A program made the translations under genes and the position numbers. Under the pieces are notes generated by a model, which worked only from the letters and a program-made list of their open reading frames with translations, ran no database searches and was not told the DNA's origin. From Alistipes timonensis JC136 (lineage in GTDB: Bacteria; Bacteroidota; Bacteroidia; Bacteroidales; Rikenellaceae), in assembly GCF_900107675.1 (NCBI RefSeq), contig NZ_FNRI01000009.1:80716-144715 (forward strand): 64,000 bases of DNA. The letters are read 5' to 3'. Below, in pieces: positions 7,952-18,283 of this stretch. The first letter of the stretch is position 1. The number at the start of each line of letters is the position of its first letter.

Positions 7952-8626
7952 ATGAAAAGTACACTTTTGAACATGACGGCCGTCCTCTTCGGCATCACCC
8001 TCGTGGCTTCGGCGGGAGTGGGCGTCGTCAATATGATTACCGAAGAGCCGATCGCTGCGGCCAAGGAGGCGGCGACGAAGGCGGCGCTTACGGAGGTGCT
8101 CCCGGCATTTGATGCGACGACCCCCGAGGTGCTGACGATCGACGAGATGCCGATTACGGTCTATACGGCCACCAAGGACGGCGCCGTGAGCGGATATGCC
8201 GTGCAGTCGATGACCAAGCAGGGATTCGGCGGCGTGGTGCGCCTGATGGTCGGCTTCACCCCCGGGGGCGAGGTCGTGAACGTCAACGTGCTGGAGCAGA
8301 CCGAGACCCCGGGCCTCGGGACCAAGATGGCCGACGAGGGCAATGTCCTGCTGCGGAGCGTCCAAGGGCAGAAACTCGAGGACAAGAAACTCGTGGACGG
8401 CAAACTGGCCGTGACGAAAGACGGCGGCGATGTCGATGCGCTGACCGCTGCGACCATCTCGTCGCGCGCCTATGTCGATGCGATCAACCGTGCATGGATG
8501 GCCTATAAAAGCGTAGCGTCGGGCGAAGCCCCGACGGACGTGGCATCCGGTGCGACGGCGACGGCGGGTGCCGCCGCCGGACAAACCAACGAGCCTGCGG
8601 CTCAGGAAGGAGGGCAAAATGAATAA
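7952..8626 (+). CDS. rnfG: RNF electron transport complex subunit G
   Basis: The protein has 224 residues with a single N-terminal membrane anchor (about residues 8-28) and a periplasmic FMN-binding domain. The covalent flavin motif, usually S(T)GAT, is T-A-A-T here, with the acceptor threonine at about residue 168. Upstream GGAGGTGA-like bases give a strong ribosome-binding site. The C-terminal 35 residues are Ala/Gly/Thr-rich and poorly conserved. The last 8 bases overlap rnfE, indicating translational coupling. Confidence 0.93.
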   Translation: MKSTLLNMTAVLFGITLVASAGVGVVNMITEEPIAAAKEAATKAALTEVLPAFDATTPEVLTIDEMPITVYTATKDGAVSGYAVQSMTKQGFGGVVRLMVGFTPGGEVVNVNVLEQTETPGLGTKMADEGNVLLRSVQGQKLEDKKLVDGKLAVTKDGGDVDALTAATISSRAYVDAINRAWMAYKSVASGEAPTDVASGATATAGAAAGQTNEPAAQEGGQNE

Positions 8627-9203
8627 GTTGCAGATTATTTTGAGCGGCATTGTCAAAAACAACCCGACGTTCGTGCTGGTGCTGGGTATGTGTCCCACGC
8701 TGGGTACGACCACCTCGGCCGAGAACGGTATGGGTATGGGACTGGCGACGATGGCCGTGCTGATCATGTCGAACCTCGTGATCTCGCTCATTAAGAACAT
8801 CATTCCCGACAAGGTCCGCATTCCGGCCTTTATCGTCGTGATCGCCTCGTTCGTGACCATTATCCAGATGTTGATGCAGGCCTATGTTCCCGCGCTGTAC
8901 GATGCGCTGGGCGTCTTTATTCCGCTGATCGTGGTGAACTGCATCATTTTGGGCCGTGCCGAGGCGTTCGCGTCGAAGAATTCGGCCTTCGATTCCGTAC
9001 TGGACGGCGTAGGCATCGGTCTGGGATTCACGCTGGCCCTGACGGTCGTGGGCGCCGTGCGCGAGATTCTCGGCAGCGGGGCCATCTTCGGCCTCAGCCT
9101 CGGGATCGCCGACTACACGCCGCTGATCTTCGTGCTGGCTCCCGGTGCATTCCTGGTGCTCGGGTACCTGATGGTATTGTTTAACAAATTAGCCAAGAAA
9201 TAG
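8619..9203 (+). CDS. rnfE: RNF electron transport complex subunit E
   Basis: The protein has 194 residues and six predicted membrane helices, family RnfE/NqrD. The pattern G-M-C-P-T-L-G in the first helix includes the cysteine that, with its partner in RnfA, is proposed to hold an intramembrane iron centre. The start at 8619 is preceded by AGGAGGG and overlaps the end of rnfG; a longer upstream frame would read through rnfG. rnfA follows after 2 bases. Confidence 0.95.
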   Translation: MNKLQIILSGIVKNNPTFVLVLGMCPTLGTTTSAENGMGMGLATMAVLIMSNLVISLIKNIIPDKVRIPAFIVVIASFVTIIQMLMQAYVPALYDALGVFIPLIVVNCIILGRAEAFASKNSAFDSVLDGVGIGLGFTLALTVVGAVREILGSGAIFGLSLGIADYTPLIFVLAPGAFLVLGYLMVLFNKLAKK

Positions 9204-9205
9204 TT

Positions 9206-9784
9206 ATGGAGATTTCCTATTTTGCAATCATCATCGGCGCCATCTTCGTCAACAACGTCGTGCTGGCGCAGTTCCTCGGCATCTGCCCCTTCCTGGGCGT
9301 GTCGTCCAAGGTCGAGACCTCGATGGGCATGGGAGCCGCCGTAACCTTCGTGATGGCCATTGCGGCTGTCGTGGCGTGGCTGATCCAGACCTACGTGCTG
9401 GTGCCGCTGGACATCGTCTACATGCAGACGATCGTCTTTATTCTGGTAATCGCGGCTCTGGTGCAGATGGTCGAGATCATGCTCAAAAAGATGTCTCCGT
9501 CGCTTTATCAGGCGTTGGGTATCTTCCTGCCCCTCATCACGACCAACTGCGCCGTGCTGGGCGTTGCGATCCTGATGATCCAGAAAGAGTTTAACCTGCT
9601 GCAAAGCGTCACCTATTCGGTGGCTACGGCCCTGGGTTTCGCACTGGCGCTGGTGCTCTTCGCCGGCATTCGTGAACGTCTCGACTTCGAGGACGTTCCC
9701 AAGTCGTTCAAGGGTATTCCCATCGCGCTGATCACGGCCGGGATTCTGGCTATGGCGTTCATGGGATTCTCCGGACTGGTCTGA
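9206..9784 (+). CDS. rnfA: RNF electron transport complex subunit A
   Basis: The protein has 192 residues with six membrane helices, family RnfA/NqrE. It has the same pseudo-symmetric arrangement as RnfE, including G-I-C-P-F-L-G in the first helix and L-I-T-T-N-C-A-V-L-G later, two cysteine sites expected for the family. It is the last gene of the operon and is followed by a strong terminator, completing the order B-C-D-G-E-A with rseC in front. Confidence 0.95.
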   Translation: MEISYFAIIIGAIFVNNVVLAQFLGICPFLGVSSKVETSMGMGAAVTFVMAIAAVVAWLIQTYVLVPLDIVYMQTIVFILVIAALVQMVEIMLKKMSPSLYQALGIFLPLITTNCAVLGVAILMIQKEFNLLQSVTYSVATALGFALALVLFAGIRERLDFEDVPKSFKGIPIALITAGILAMAFMGFSGLV

Positions 9785-9843
9785 TTTTCGATGTTTGCGG
9801 TGCACCTGCCGCACATCCGGAGGTGAAAAAAGAGATTTTTTAG

Positions 9844-9882
9844 ACGAGGTTGCGATTTTCAAATCGCAACCTCGTTTTTTTG
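9844..9882 (+). terminator. Rho-independent terminator of the RNF operon
   Basis: A stem of about 14 bases (9844-9858 with 9861-9875) is followed by seven T residues. Confidence 0.93.
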
Positions 9883-9948
9883 CCGGTTCCTGGCCTGACA
9901 GGCAATTCTGAAGATCCGGCCGCGGAAGCCGTACGTTATCCTCCTTTA

Positions 9949-10034
9949 AATTCTTTTCGAACATGATCGACTGCGGGCAGGCTGCCGGCCGTTTTGCCGT
10001 GCAGCATGAGCGACCGTTGTTTTTCGAAAGAATT
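9949..10034. repeat. Inverted repeat upstream of the fecR-like gene
   Basis: AATTCTTTTCGAA at 9949-9961 pairs with TTCGAAAGAATT at 10023-10034, 61 bases apart, in the gap before the anti-sigma gene. It may be an operator or a leader stem; I see no TAnnTTTG element in this gap, which fits a promoter used by the locus's own ECF factor. Confidence 0.4.
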
Positions 10035-10078
10035 GCAGCCGATGGTTTAGTAACCTTGTCGTCATAATCGTAGTATAT

Positions 10079-11056
10079 ATGAATAAGCAAAAATTTATGA
10101 AGAGAGAAATAGACGAATCCATGCTCATCGATTTTCTGGCGGGACGGTTAAGCCGTTCGGAGCAAGCCATGGTGGAAGAATGGTACGATGAGTCGGAGCA
10201 GCATAAAAAAATCCTCGAAGATATTTATTACATATCCGTCCTCTGCAACTGTGCCGAGGTAGTGAAAAATATCGATGTGGAATATTCTTTACGGCAGTTG
10301 CGGAAACGTGTCGCCGAAAACGAGCGGCGTGCAAAGAGCCGTTTTCCCGTTCTGCTGCGCCGGATTGCGACATACGGCGCTGCGGCCATGGTAATCGTGG
10401 CCTTGTCTTTCGTCGTATTGAAGCAGGCATCGGACAGAGTGCGTTTCGAGGAGGTTTATGCCGAGAATAGCGTCGTAAGCGTTTCGCTGCCGGATGGATC
10501 GACGGCCTGCCTGCAACCCGATTCGCGGATAACATATCCGGTCAATGCCGGCGGAGGCAAAAAATACGAGGTGGACATAGAGGGCGAGGCACGGTTCGAT
10601 GTGGTGAAACAGACGAATGGCCGGCGTTTCGTTGTGAAGGCTCTGGAAACGAAGGTCGTCGTGCGGGGAACTTCGTTCGATGTTCATGCCCGTCAGGAGG
10701 ACGACAAGATCACGGCGATACTTCACAGCGGAATAATCGATTTCGTGGCGGGAGATCAGGTGGTGGGAATGACCCCGAATCAGCAGGTGGCCTACTCGCG
10801 CGCGGATGGCAATATTCAGGTTTCCGAAGTGACCGCCGAGCGCAGTTTCGTACATGAAGATCTCCATGAGGTCATCCAGGTGATATCCGACATGTATGGT
10901 TGCGAAATCCGGCTGGATGACGCTTCTCTCGGACAGATTAAATTCACGGGTACCGTAAGCAGTAATAACGATCTGGAGCACACCATGAACGTAATCACGC
11001 TCACGACCGGCACCCGGTTCACGCTGAAAGGCGATACCGTTGTAATTCACAAATGA
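10079..11056 (+). CDS. FecR-family anti-sigma factor
   Basis: The protein has 325 residues: a cytoplasmic N-terminal sigma-binding region (about 1-90), a single membrane helix (about 96-114), and a periplasmic FecR domain (S-V-S-L-P-D-G-S near residue 138) with a C-terminal DUF4974-type domain (about 250-325). In this family the periplasmic part receives a signal from the STN domain of a SusC-like receptor and controls an ECF sigma factor. The next gene encodes just such a receptor, but the sigma gene is not adjacent: it lies 12.7 kb away at 23758-24357 on the other strand. A second in-frame ATG at 10097 is an alternative start. Confidence 0.92.
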   Translation: MNKQKFMKREIDESMLIDFLAGRLSRSEQAMVEEWYDESEQHKKILEDIYYISVLCNCAEVVKNIDVEYSLRQLRKRVAENERRAKSRFPVLLRRIATYGAAAMVIVALSFVVLKQASDRVRFEEVYAENSVVSVSLPDGSTACLQPDSRITYPVNAGGGKKYEVDIEGEARFDVVKQTNGRRFVVKALETKVVVRGTSFDVHARQEDDKITAILHSGIIDFVAGDQVVGMTPNQQVAYSRADGNIQVSEVTAERSFVHEDLHEVIQVISDMYGCEIRLDDASLGQIKFTGTVSSNNDLEHTMNVITLTTGTRFTLKGDTVVIHK

Positions 11057-11114
11057 TATTTTGACCCAAACCCAATCAATTCATTAACTATTTAACCAAT
11101 TATGAACTTTAATT

Positions 11115-14100
11115 ATGAAAAAACGCTTGACTATTAGATTTCTGCAACGCTTTGCGGTTTTGCTCGTCATTGCCTTGTCCGCTTTTTCCGTGGAGGGCCA
11201 TGCGCAGGATGCACGCCGGGTTACCGTTCGTAACGCTACGACCCTGAGCGGGTTGATAAGCCAGATAGAGGGCAGTTCCAGTTACCGGTTTTCGTGGCAG
11301 GACGACCTGATCAACGCCGTCTCTTTCCCTGCGGTCGACATGGTCGCTCCGATAGAGGAGGTATTGAGCGCTGCGCTGCGGACGACGGATATCGATTTTT
11401 CCATCCAGCAGTTCAATGTCATTCTCACCAAGAAGGTGAGACAGAGCGCTGTACCCCCCCCCATAAAGGAAAAGCAGACGGTTACGGGCTATGTGAAGGA
11501 TGCGGTTACGGGCGAGCCGATGATTGGGGCGACTGTCTGGTTGAAGGATACCTCTATCGGCACGAGTACCGATGTGAACGGATTTTACTCCATCACCTTT
11601 CCTTCGAACTATTTCGTACTCAGCTTTTCCTATCTCCGCTATGAGGCGCAGGAGGTCGTTGTGGGCGGGCGCACTGCCATTGATGTGAACCTCGTACCGT
11701 CTTCGAACGATATCGACGATGTGGTGGTGGTCGGCTACGGCCGGCAGAAAAAGGGCAGTGTCATCGGCGCCATTTCCACGGTGGCCATCAACGACATTAA
11801 AGCTCCGGTAGCCAAGATCTCCAACAACCTGGCCGGACAGCTCGCGGGTGTGGTGTCGGTTCAGCGTTCCGGAGAGCCCGGAGCCGGTTCTACGTTCTGG
11901 ATTCGCGGTATCAATACGTTCGGAGAGGCCAAGTCGCCGTTGATTCTGGTTGACGGTATCGAGCGCGATTTGGATCTTGTCAATGTCGACGATATCAAAG
12001 AAATGTCGATTCTGAAAGACGCTTCGGCCACGGCCATTTACGGTGTCCGCGGAGCCAACGGCGTCGTGATGATTACGACGCGCGACGGAGAGGTCGGCAA
12101 GCCCCGTGTTTCGCTCTCGGTGGAAGGAGGCCTGGTGTCGCCGACGAAGGTGCCCAGCATGCTCAATTCGGTGCAGTTTGCCAACATGTACAATCAGGCC
12201 GCCGGCCGCAAATATTACGACGACGATGTGATCGAGAGGTACCGCAATGGCTCCGATCCCGATCTTTATCCCAACGTGGACTGGCTCGGCGAGCTCTATA
12301 AAAACCATTCCTGGAACGAAAAGGTGAATTTGAGCGTGAGCGGCGGCGGAGATATTGCGAAGTACTATATTTCGGGCTCGTTCTACAACGAGGATGGTTT
12401 GTTCGCGGTTGACAATATGAAGAACTACGACACGTCGCTTGCCTATCAGCGTTACAACTTCCGGTCGAATGTCGATGTCCAGATATTTCCTCACACCAAG
12501 CTCAATATCAATCTGGGAACCTCCTTCGAACGGAAGAACGAGCCCGGCGGCGATACGAAGAAAGTGTGGGAATACGCTTTGTCGACGGCTCCCAATGCCT
12601 TCCCGCTGTTCTATTCCGACGGTTCGCTGGCAGGTCCGGGCAACAACCAGGTCAACCCCTATAACGAGCTGACCCAGAGCGGATATAAGGAGAAATTCTG
12701 GAACACGGCGACTTCCACCGTCAACCTCGTGCAGGATTTCGGCTCCTGGATCACCCCGGGACTTACCGCCAATGTGAAAGTGGCTTTCGATGCCCAGAAC
12801 CACCAGAGTTTGGAACGTACCAAGCAGCCTCCTCAGCACATGGCCCTGGGGCGCGATGACGACGGCAATCTGATCTTCGGAGAGCCCACGGTGGTCGGTC
12901 AGGAGACGCTCACGTATAAGGAGTACGCCAGCGGACAGCGCTCGTTCTATTTGGAGGCCGGCATCAATTACGGCCGCACGTTCGGCAAGCATACCGTCGG
13001 AGCCCTTTTCCTCTACCAGCAGTCGCAGAAGAACTACACCGACACGAAGAATACGCTGAGTGAGAAAGCGCTGCCGTACCGTCATCAGGGTATTGCGGGC
13101 CGAATCACCTATAACTTCGACAACCGTTACTTCATCGAGGGCAACTTCGGTTACAACGGTTCCGAAAACTTCTCGCCCAATCACCGTTTCGGCTTTTTCC
13201 CGGCGGGAGCCATCGGCTGGCTGCTCTCCGAGGAGCCGTTTTTCGAGCCGTTGAAGGACATATTCGATATGGTGAAATTCAAAGCTTCGTACGGTATCGT
13301 CGGCAACGACAAGATCGGCGGCAACCGTCGTTTCATTTACAACGAAACGGTTCTGACGAGCGGTGCCGGGTCCTATCAGTTCGGAAGCACGAACACCACC
13401 TACAACGGCATTCGTCTGGGTAACTGGCCCAACGACGAAGTGGGCTGGGAAAAGGCCTACAAATTGAACGTGGGAGCCGAAATTTCACTTTTCGGCAAGC
13501 TTAAAATGCAGGCCGACTATTTCCGGGAACGCCGCGACGGCATTTTCCTTCAGTCCAAATCCGTACCGGGGATTGCGGGTCTGTCGACCCAGCCCTGGAT
13601 CAATGTCGGTAAAATGAAGAATCACGGCGTCGACGCTTCACTCGAATATTATCAGCAGATCGGGCAGGTGCAGCTGACCATGCGCGGTAATTTCACCTAC
13701 GCTCACAACATCATCGTCGACAACGACGAGCCTGCATGGAGAGAGCCCTATATGAATCGGGTGGGCCAGAGCAACTGGCAGACGTTCGGTCTGGTGGCTG
13801 CGGGTCTGTTCTCCTCCCAGGAAGAGATCGACGGCTGGCCGACGCAGTCGTGGGGAGTCGTTCAGCCCGGCGACATCAAATATCTCGATCTGAACGGAGA
13901 CGGCAAGGTCGACGAATACGACGTCAAACCGCTCGGGTATCCCGATGTTCCCGAAATAACCTATGGTTTCGGCGCTTCCGTCAAATGGAAGGGTTTCGAC
14001 TTCTCGGTGTTTTTTCAGGGAGTGGGCAATGTCAATTTCTTTGCCAACAATACCTATACGCAGCCTTTCACGGCGACCAATATCTCCATGGGCAACGTCT

Positions 14101-14432
14101 TCACCGACCTGGTCGGGAACTATTGGACTCCGGAGAACCTGAATGCCAAATACCCCCGTTTGACCACCTCTGCCAATGAGAATAACAAGCAGGTGTCGAG
14201 TTTCTGGATGGTCGACGGAAGCTATATCCGGTTGAAGAATGCCGAGATCGGCTATACGCTGCCCAAGTCCTGGGTGAACAAAATGAGAATCGAGGGTCTG
14301 CGCATCTACATATCGGGTATGAATTTGTTGACGTTCAGCGATTTCAAACTTTGGGACCCCGATTTGCAGACAGGCGCCGCCAACTATCCCAACAACAAAG
14401 TCTATAACATCGGCCTCTCGCTGACATTCTAA
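11115..14432 (+). CDS. SusC/RagA-family TonB-linked outer membrane transporter with STN domain
   Basis: The protein has 1105 residues. A signal peptide (about 1-30) is followed by an STN domain (about 35-112), a carboxypeptidase-like regulatory domain (about 123-205, V-T-G-Y-V-K-D), the TonB plug (D-D-V-V-V-V-G-Y-G near residue 200) and a 22-strand barrel ending in an aromatic residue (S-L-T-F). SusC-type proteins import oligosaccharides with the SusD lid. The STN domain identifies it as a signalling receptor that can contact the FecR protein encoded just upstream. The susD-like gene follows after 20 bases. Confidence 0.95.
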   Translation: MKKRLTIRFLQRFAVLLVIALSAFSVEGHAQDARRVTVRNATTLSGLISQIEGSSSYRFSWQDDLINAVSFPAVDMVAPIEEVLSAALRTTDIDFSIQQFNVILTKKVRQSAVPPPIKEKQTVTGYVKDAVTGEPMIGATVWLKDTSIGTSTDVNGFYSITFPSNYFVLSFSYLRYEAQEVVVGGRTAIDVNLVPSSNDIDDVVVVGYGRQKKGSVIGAISTVAINDIKAPVAKISNNLAGQLAGVVSVQRSGEPGAGSTFWIRGINTFGEAKSPLILVDGIERDLDLVNVDDIKEMSILKDASATAIYGVRGANGVVMITTRDGEVGKPRVSLSVEGGLVSPTKVPSMLNSVQFANMYNQAAGRKYYDDDVIERYRNGSDPDLYPNVDWLGELYKNHSWNEKVNLSVSGGGDIAKYYISGSFYNEDGLFAVDNMKNYDTSLAYQRYNFRSNVDVQIFPHTKLNINLGTSFERKNEPGGDTKKVWEYALSTAPNAFPLFYSDGSLAGPGNNQVNPYNELTQSGYKEKFWNTATSTVNLVQDFGSWITPGLTANVKVAFDAQNHQSLERTKQPPQHMALGRDDDGNLIFGEPTVVGQETLTYKEYASGQRSFYLEAGINYGRTFGKHTVGALFLYQQSQKNYTDTKNTLSEKALPYRHQGIAGRITYNFDNRYFIEGNFGYNGSENFSPNHRFGFFPAGAIGWLLSEEPFFEPLKDIFDMVKFKASYGIVGNDKIGGNRRFIYNETVLTSGAGSYQFGSTNTTYNGIRLGNWPNDEVGWEKAYKLNVGAEISLFGKLKMQADYFRERRDGIFLQSKSVPGIAGLSTQPWINVGKMKNHGVDASLEYYQQIGQVQLTMRGNFTYAHNIIVDNDEPAWREPYMNRVGQSNWQTFGLVAAGLFSSQEEIDGWPTQSWGVVQPGDIKYLDLNGDGKVDEYDVKPLGYPDVPEITYGFGASVKWKGFDFSVFFQGVGNVNFFANNTYTQPFTATNISMGNVFTDLVGNYWTPENLNAKYPRLTTSANENNKQVSSFWMVDGSYIRLKNAEIGYTLPKSWVNKMRIEGLRIYISGMNLLTFSDFKLWDPDLQTGAANYPNNKVYNIGLSLTF

Positions 14433-14452
14433 ATTCTGAAAAAGACGATAAT

Positions 14453-16321
14453 ATGAAAAAGAGCATCATAATTCTTTGTTTTACGGCGCTTCTGGCAGGC
14501 GGATGCGAGTCCTACCTCGATCGCCAGCCCGATGAGTCGTACACGTCGGGTAATATTTTCGAGAAATACAGTTCGACCTTCGCCTATCTGGTCAACGTGT
14601 ATAGCTGGATATTCAACGAAACCGACCCCAGCGGCCAGCAGAACCACTTTACGCCCTCTTCTGACGAGGCTGCGTGTGCTTTCCCCAGCCGTATGTTCGC
14701 TTTGTCGAACAATTCGACGTGGTCGGTGAATTCGGAAGACACTCAGAAGAGTTACAAGATCCAGTATTGGCTTAACTACTACAAGGGAATCCGCGAAGCC
14801 AGTTATTTTATCGCCAACGTTGGCCGCTGCCCGGAACTGACTCCCGACGAGGTGAAGGAGTGGGCCGCAGAAGCGCGTTTTCTGCGTGCTTACTACTATT
14901 TCAGTCTGATGCGCCTTTATGGCCCTGTCGTACTGTTGGGTGAGAAGCCGGTGGATTTCAACGATCCCGCTCTGCGCGACGTCGACCGCAACCCCTGGGA
15001 CGAATGTGTCGAATGGGTCAGCAACGAGTGTGACGCCGCCGCCAGGGACCTGCCGCTGGAGCAGTCGGCCACTTTCTATGGCCGCGCCACGAAAGGAGCC
15101 GCCCTTGCCTTGAAAGCGCGTTTGCTGCTCTATTCGGCGCGTCCGTTGTTCAACGGCAATCCGATGTACGCCGGCCTGAAAAATGCCAAGGGGCAATATC
15201 TGTTCCCCCAGGAACCCGATGCCGGCAAATGGACGAAAGCCGCCGATGCCGCATGGGACGTTATCGACCTCAACCAGTATGAGCTTATCAACACGGGCAA
15301 TCCTTATACGGACCTGAAAAATGTTTTTATCCGCAACTGGAACAACGAATTGATCTTTGCCTATCAAAAGTCCAGTTACAGCCACCGGGTGGCGACCATT
15401 CCGCGGGGTGTCGGCGGTACGTCTTACGGCGGAGTGGCCGTGACGCAGAAGTTGGTCGACGCCTTTGCGATGAAAAACGGACGTTATCCCATTACGGGAT
15501 ACGAGGCTGACGGAAAGCCCGTCATCGACGCTGCGTCGGGTTATTCGGAACGGGGATTCTCGTCTTTCAAACATCCGATTCTGGACCAGACCATGTCGAC
15601 CTACAATATGTACGTCGATCGTGAACCCCGGTTCTATACGTCGGTGTTCTATCAGGGGTTGAAATGGATCGGAGGCTCGTACACGCTGAATAAGGTGGAG
15701 TTCTACTACGGCGGAAATTCGGGTGCCGGTCCGAGCGCCGGAGGCAGCAACTATTCGCTCACGGGCTACCTCCCGTTCAAATTCCAGGACATCAGTTTCA
15801 ACAGCACCACCCTGGGAAGCAACCAGGCATTGTGGACGGCTATAACCTGGCCGCTGTTCCGCTACGCCGAAGTGCTGCTCAACTATGCCGAAGCTCTCAA
15901 CGAGCAGCCCGATCGGGATGAAACCAATGCGCTGGTGTATATGAACATGATCCGCAACCGGGCCGGAGTGGACGATATCGAAGACGTATATCCGGAAGTT
16001 GAGGGGAATAAGGAGCTGCTGCGCAAAATGATTCTCCGCGAGCGCATGCTGGAGCTGAACTTCGAAAACCATCGCTTCTTCGACACCCGTACATGGGCAA
16101 TCGCCGAGCAGGAGGATGCAGGAGCGGTTTATGGCATGAACGTAATGGCCCAGCCGGGCAGCGACGCCCAGAACAGCCCGTTCTGGGAGAGAACGGTCAT
16201 CGCATCGGACGGCGGCAACACTCCTTCGACCCGCGTATTCCAGAAGAAGAATTATCTTCTGCCGATTCCCCAGTCGGAAATCGACCGTCTGAAAAATATT
16301 ACCCAGAACTATCAATGGTAA
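14453..16321 (+). CDS. SusD/RagB-family outer membrane glycan-binding lipoprotein
   Basis: The protein has 622 residues. The lipobox L-A-G-G-C puts the acylated cysteine at residue 18. The body shows the SusD pattern: helical TPR-like region with A-E-A-R-F-L-R-A-Y-Y-Y-F near residue 140, and a C-terminal segment with R-Y-A-E-V-L-L-N-Y-A-E-A and R-E-R-M-L-E-L-N-F-E. It should form the lid over the SusC channel on the cell surface. It is slightly larger than classical SusD (about 550 residues). Confidence 0.95.
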   Translation: MKKSIIILCFTALLAGGCESYLDRQPDESYTSGNIFEKYSSTFAYLVNVYSWIFNETDPSGQQNHFTPSSDEAACAFPSRMFALSNNSTWSVNSEDTQKSYKIQYWLNYYKGIREASYFIANVGRCPELTPDEVKEWAAEARFLRAYYYFSLMRLYGPVVLLGEKPVDFNDPALRDVDRNPWDECVEWVSNECDAAARDLPLEQSATFYGRATKGAALALKARLLLYSARPLFNGNPMYAGLKNAKGQYLFPQEPDAGKWTKAADAAWDVIDLNQYELINTGNPYTDLKNVFIRNWNNELIFAYQKSSYSHRVATIPRGVGGTSYGGVAVTQKLVDAFAMKNGRYPITGYEADGKPVIDAASGYSERGFSSFKHPILDQTMSTYNMYVDREPRFYTSVFYQGLKWIGGSYTLNKVEFYYGGNSGAGPSAGGSNYSLTGYLPFKFQDISFNSTTLGSNQALWTAITWPLFRYAEVLLNYAEALNEQPDRDETNALVYMNMIRNRAGVDDIEDVYPEVEGNKELLRKMILRERMLELNFENHRFFDTRTWAIAEQEDAGAVYGMNVMAQPGSDAQNSPFWERTVIASDGGNTPSTRVFQKKNYLLPIPQSEIDRLKNITQNYQW

Positions 16322-16344
16322 CATTTCGAAACAATCATTTTGTC

Positions 16345-18267
16345 ATGAAAAAGTTCAAATATATTGCTTTCATATTCTCTGCTTTGGGGATGTTGTCGGT
16401 GTCGTGTGAAAATGAACGCGACAACAATCTTCCCGGCGCCGCGATCTACATCGTCAACGACGGGTTGCAGACTTCCGAAACGTTTTACTCTGTCGACGAG
16501 GTTGCCAAAACGCCTGTCCGGGTATTCCGCTCGGGTTATTTCGACCAGACCGTTATGGCGTCCGTCGAATTGTCGGAAAAGGTCCTGGCCGAGTACAACA
16601 GAATCAACGCCGCCGATTACAAACTGCTTCCGGAGGAGTATTACGAAGTGGATGCGAAACCCATCGCGCTGACGAGCGACAACCGCGCGGGCAATCTCTA
16701 TGTGACGTTTACCGATCCTGCGGCGCTGTTCGCCTTGAAGGAGAGCGAAGGTTTGGAGAATTACGTGATTCCGTTGGAACTGGTTTCCGACGGCGTCGTA
16801 AACAACGATCACAACTCCATTCTGATCCTTCCCGATGTTCTGGAACAGGTGTTGCTGTCGTTGGATCAGGCGGAGACCCAGTTTATCGTGGACGGCGGAG
16901 TGTCGCCCGACGACCGGAAACTCACCGTTTCGGTGGCGCGGCCGCTCAAAGAGGATGTCGTGGTCAGCCTGGATATGTCGCAGGAGGCGATAGATTGGTA
17001 TAACACGGCGCATCACACCTCTTTCCGGCTGCCGTCTTCGGGCTTTGCCTCGGTCGCCGAGAACTCGCTCGTTTTGAAAAGCGGCCAGACCAGCGTTTCG
17101 ACGACTTTGCGCGTCGATCCGTCGGGATGGGACGGGGAGCCCTGCGCCGTTCCGGTGCGTCTGGTTGCCGACGGGTTCGCAGTCGATCCGGACAAGGAGT
17201 GCCTGCTGCTCCATTTCGCCCCCGCTTCCGAGGATTTCAAAATGTACGAGCCCCTGGACCGTTACGGCTGGAAAATAGACGGTCAGTACTATCATGGTAC
17301 GGTCGGCGGCTCCGGCAAGCAGATCCCGACCCTGTGGAGAATCATAGACGGCGTTACCGTCAATAGTTTTTGGGACGCTCCCTATAACTCTTCGGCGGTG
17401 TCCGATCCCAACAAGGGGAAAATGCCCATCGATTTCACGATCGATTTCGGGGCGGTGAAGACCGTCTGCGGCCTTGGGATACGCAATCGCGACGGAGCGT
17501 ATTGCGACCGGTTGAAAGCCGGCTATTTCGAAATATCCAAGGACGGCGATAACTGGGCGCGGGTCGCTGAATTCGGGTTTGTCAAAGGCCAGGTGGACCC
17601 GAATCTGGACTATAAATATTGGTTCGAACCCGCCGAGGCCCGCTATATGCGCATGACCATCACCGAGTCCAACGCGATAAACGGGGAGTACCATCAGGCG
17701 TCGCTGGCTGAAGCCTATGCCTATGCTCCTGCCGACAAGCCTTATAAACCGCTGAGCAAGCTTTCGCAGGAGGGATGGTCTGTGGACGCCAACTCGTATC
17801 AGAACAACGACACGTGCGGTAAATTGATCGACGGCAACGTCGGGTCCCACTGGGAAGCCGGCTATAACTCCGGATCGAAAACGCCCGACAACCTGAAGCT
17901 TCCTTTTGTCATCCAGGTCGACATGGCATCGGTTCAGTCTATCGACGGAGTCGAAATGTGGCGCAGAAACACCATCGGCAAAAACGAATCCATTTTCGGA
18001 CTGAAATCCGGAAGCATCTGGGTTTCGGAGCGTGCGGACGACAGCGATTGGAAGACCTCGACGGCGTGGCAGACCTCCGGGGCGTGGACCAAGGCCGGGG
18101 AATTCGATTTCGAAATGAACGCCTCCATACTGGTCGGACCGTTTTATTATATGCTGCCCCAGACGACGAATGCGCGTTACATCCGTATCTACATCACGGA
18201 TTCCAACGATAAGAACACGACGCGCGATACGGCGGCGATCAGCGAAATTTCCGCCGTAAGGAAATAA
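16345..18267 (+). CDS. Surface lipoprotein with DUF1735-like and discoidin (F5/8 type C) domains
   Basis: The protein has 640 residues. The lipobox L-S-V-S-C places the lipid cysteine at residue 21. Residues about 25-290 look like two tandem BT_3987/DUF1735-type domains, common in SusE/F-position surface glycan-binding proteins. Residues about 300-640 look like two F5/8 type C beta-sandwiches: each has a Y-G-W/W-S-V-D entry, a D-F-G/D-M-A strand and an A-R-Y-M-R or A-R-Y-I-R end. The likely role is extra glycan capture at the surface. I chose the ATG at 16345 because a signal peptide starts there; the frame is open further upstream only inside susD. Confidence 0.85.
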   Translation: MKKFKYIAFIFSALGMLSVSCENERDNNLPGAAIYIVNDGLQTSETFYSVDEVAKTPVRVFRSGYFDQTVMASVELSEKVLAEYNRINAADYKLLPEEYYEVDAKPIALTSDNRAGNLYVTFTDPAALFALKESEGLENYVIPLELVSDGVVNNDHNSILILPDVLEQVLLSLDQAETQFIVDGGVSPDDRKLTVSVARPLKEDVVVSLDMSQEAIDWYNTAHHTSFRLPSSGFASVAENSLVLKSGQTSVSTTLRVDPSGWDGEPCAVPVRLVADGFAVDPDKECLLLHFAPASEDFKMYEPLDRYGWKIDGQYYHGTVGGSGKQIPTLWRIIDGVTVNSFWDAPYNSSAVSDPNKGKMPIDFTIDFGAVKTVCGLGIRNRDGAYCDRLKAGYFEISKDGDNWARVAEFGFVKGQVDPNLDYKYWFEPAEARYMRMTITESNAINGEYHQASLAEAYAYAPADKPYKPLSKLSQEGWSVDANSYQNNDTCGKLIDGNVGSHWEAGYNSGSKTPDNLKLPFVIQVDMASVQSIDGVEMWRRNTIGKNESIFGLKSGSIWVSERADDSDWKTSTAWQTSGAWTKAGEFDFEMNASILVGPFYYMLPQTTNARYIRIYITDSNDKNTTRDTAAISEISAVRK

Positions 18268-18283
18268 CGAATCAGTAAAAGCG

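Noticed and set aside
11109..13184. 691-residue open frame on the minus strand
   Set aside because: It is antisense to the susC-like gene; no motif or start context supports it.
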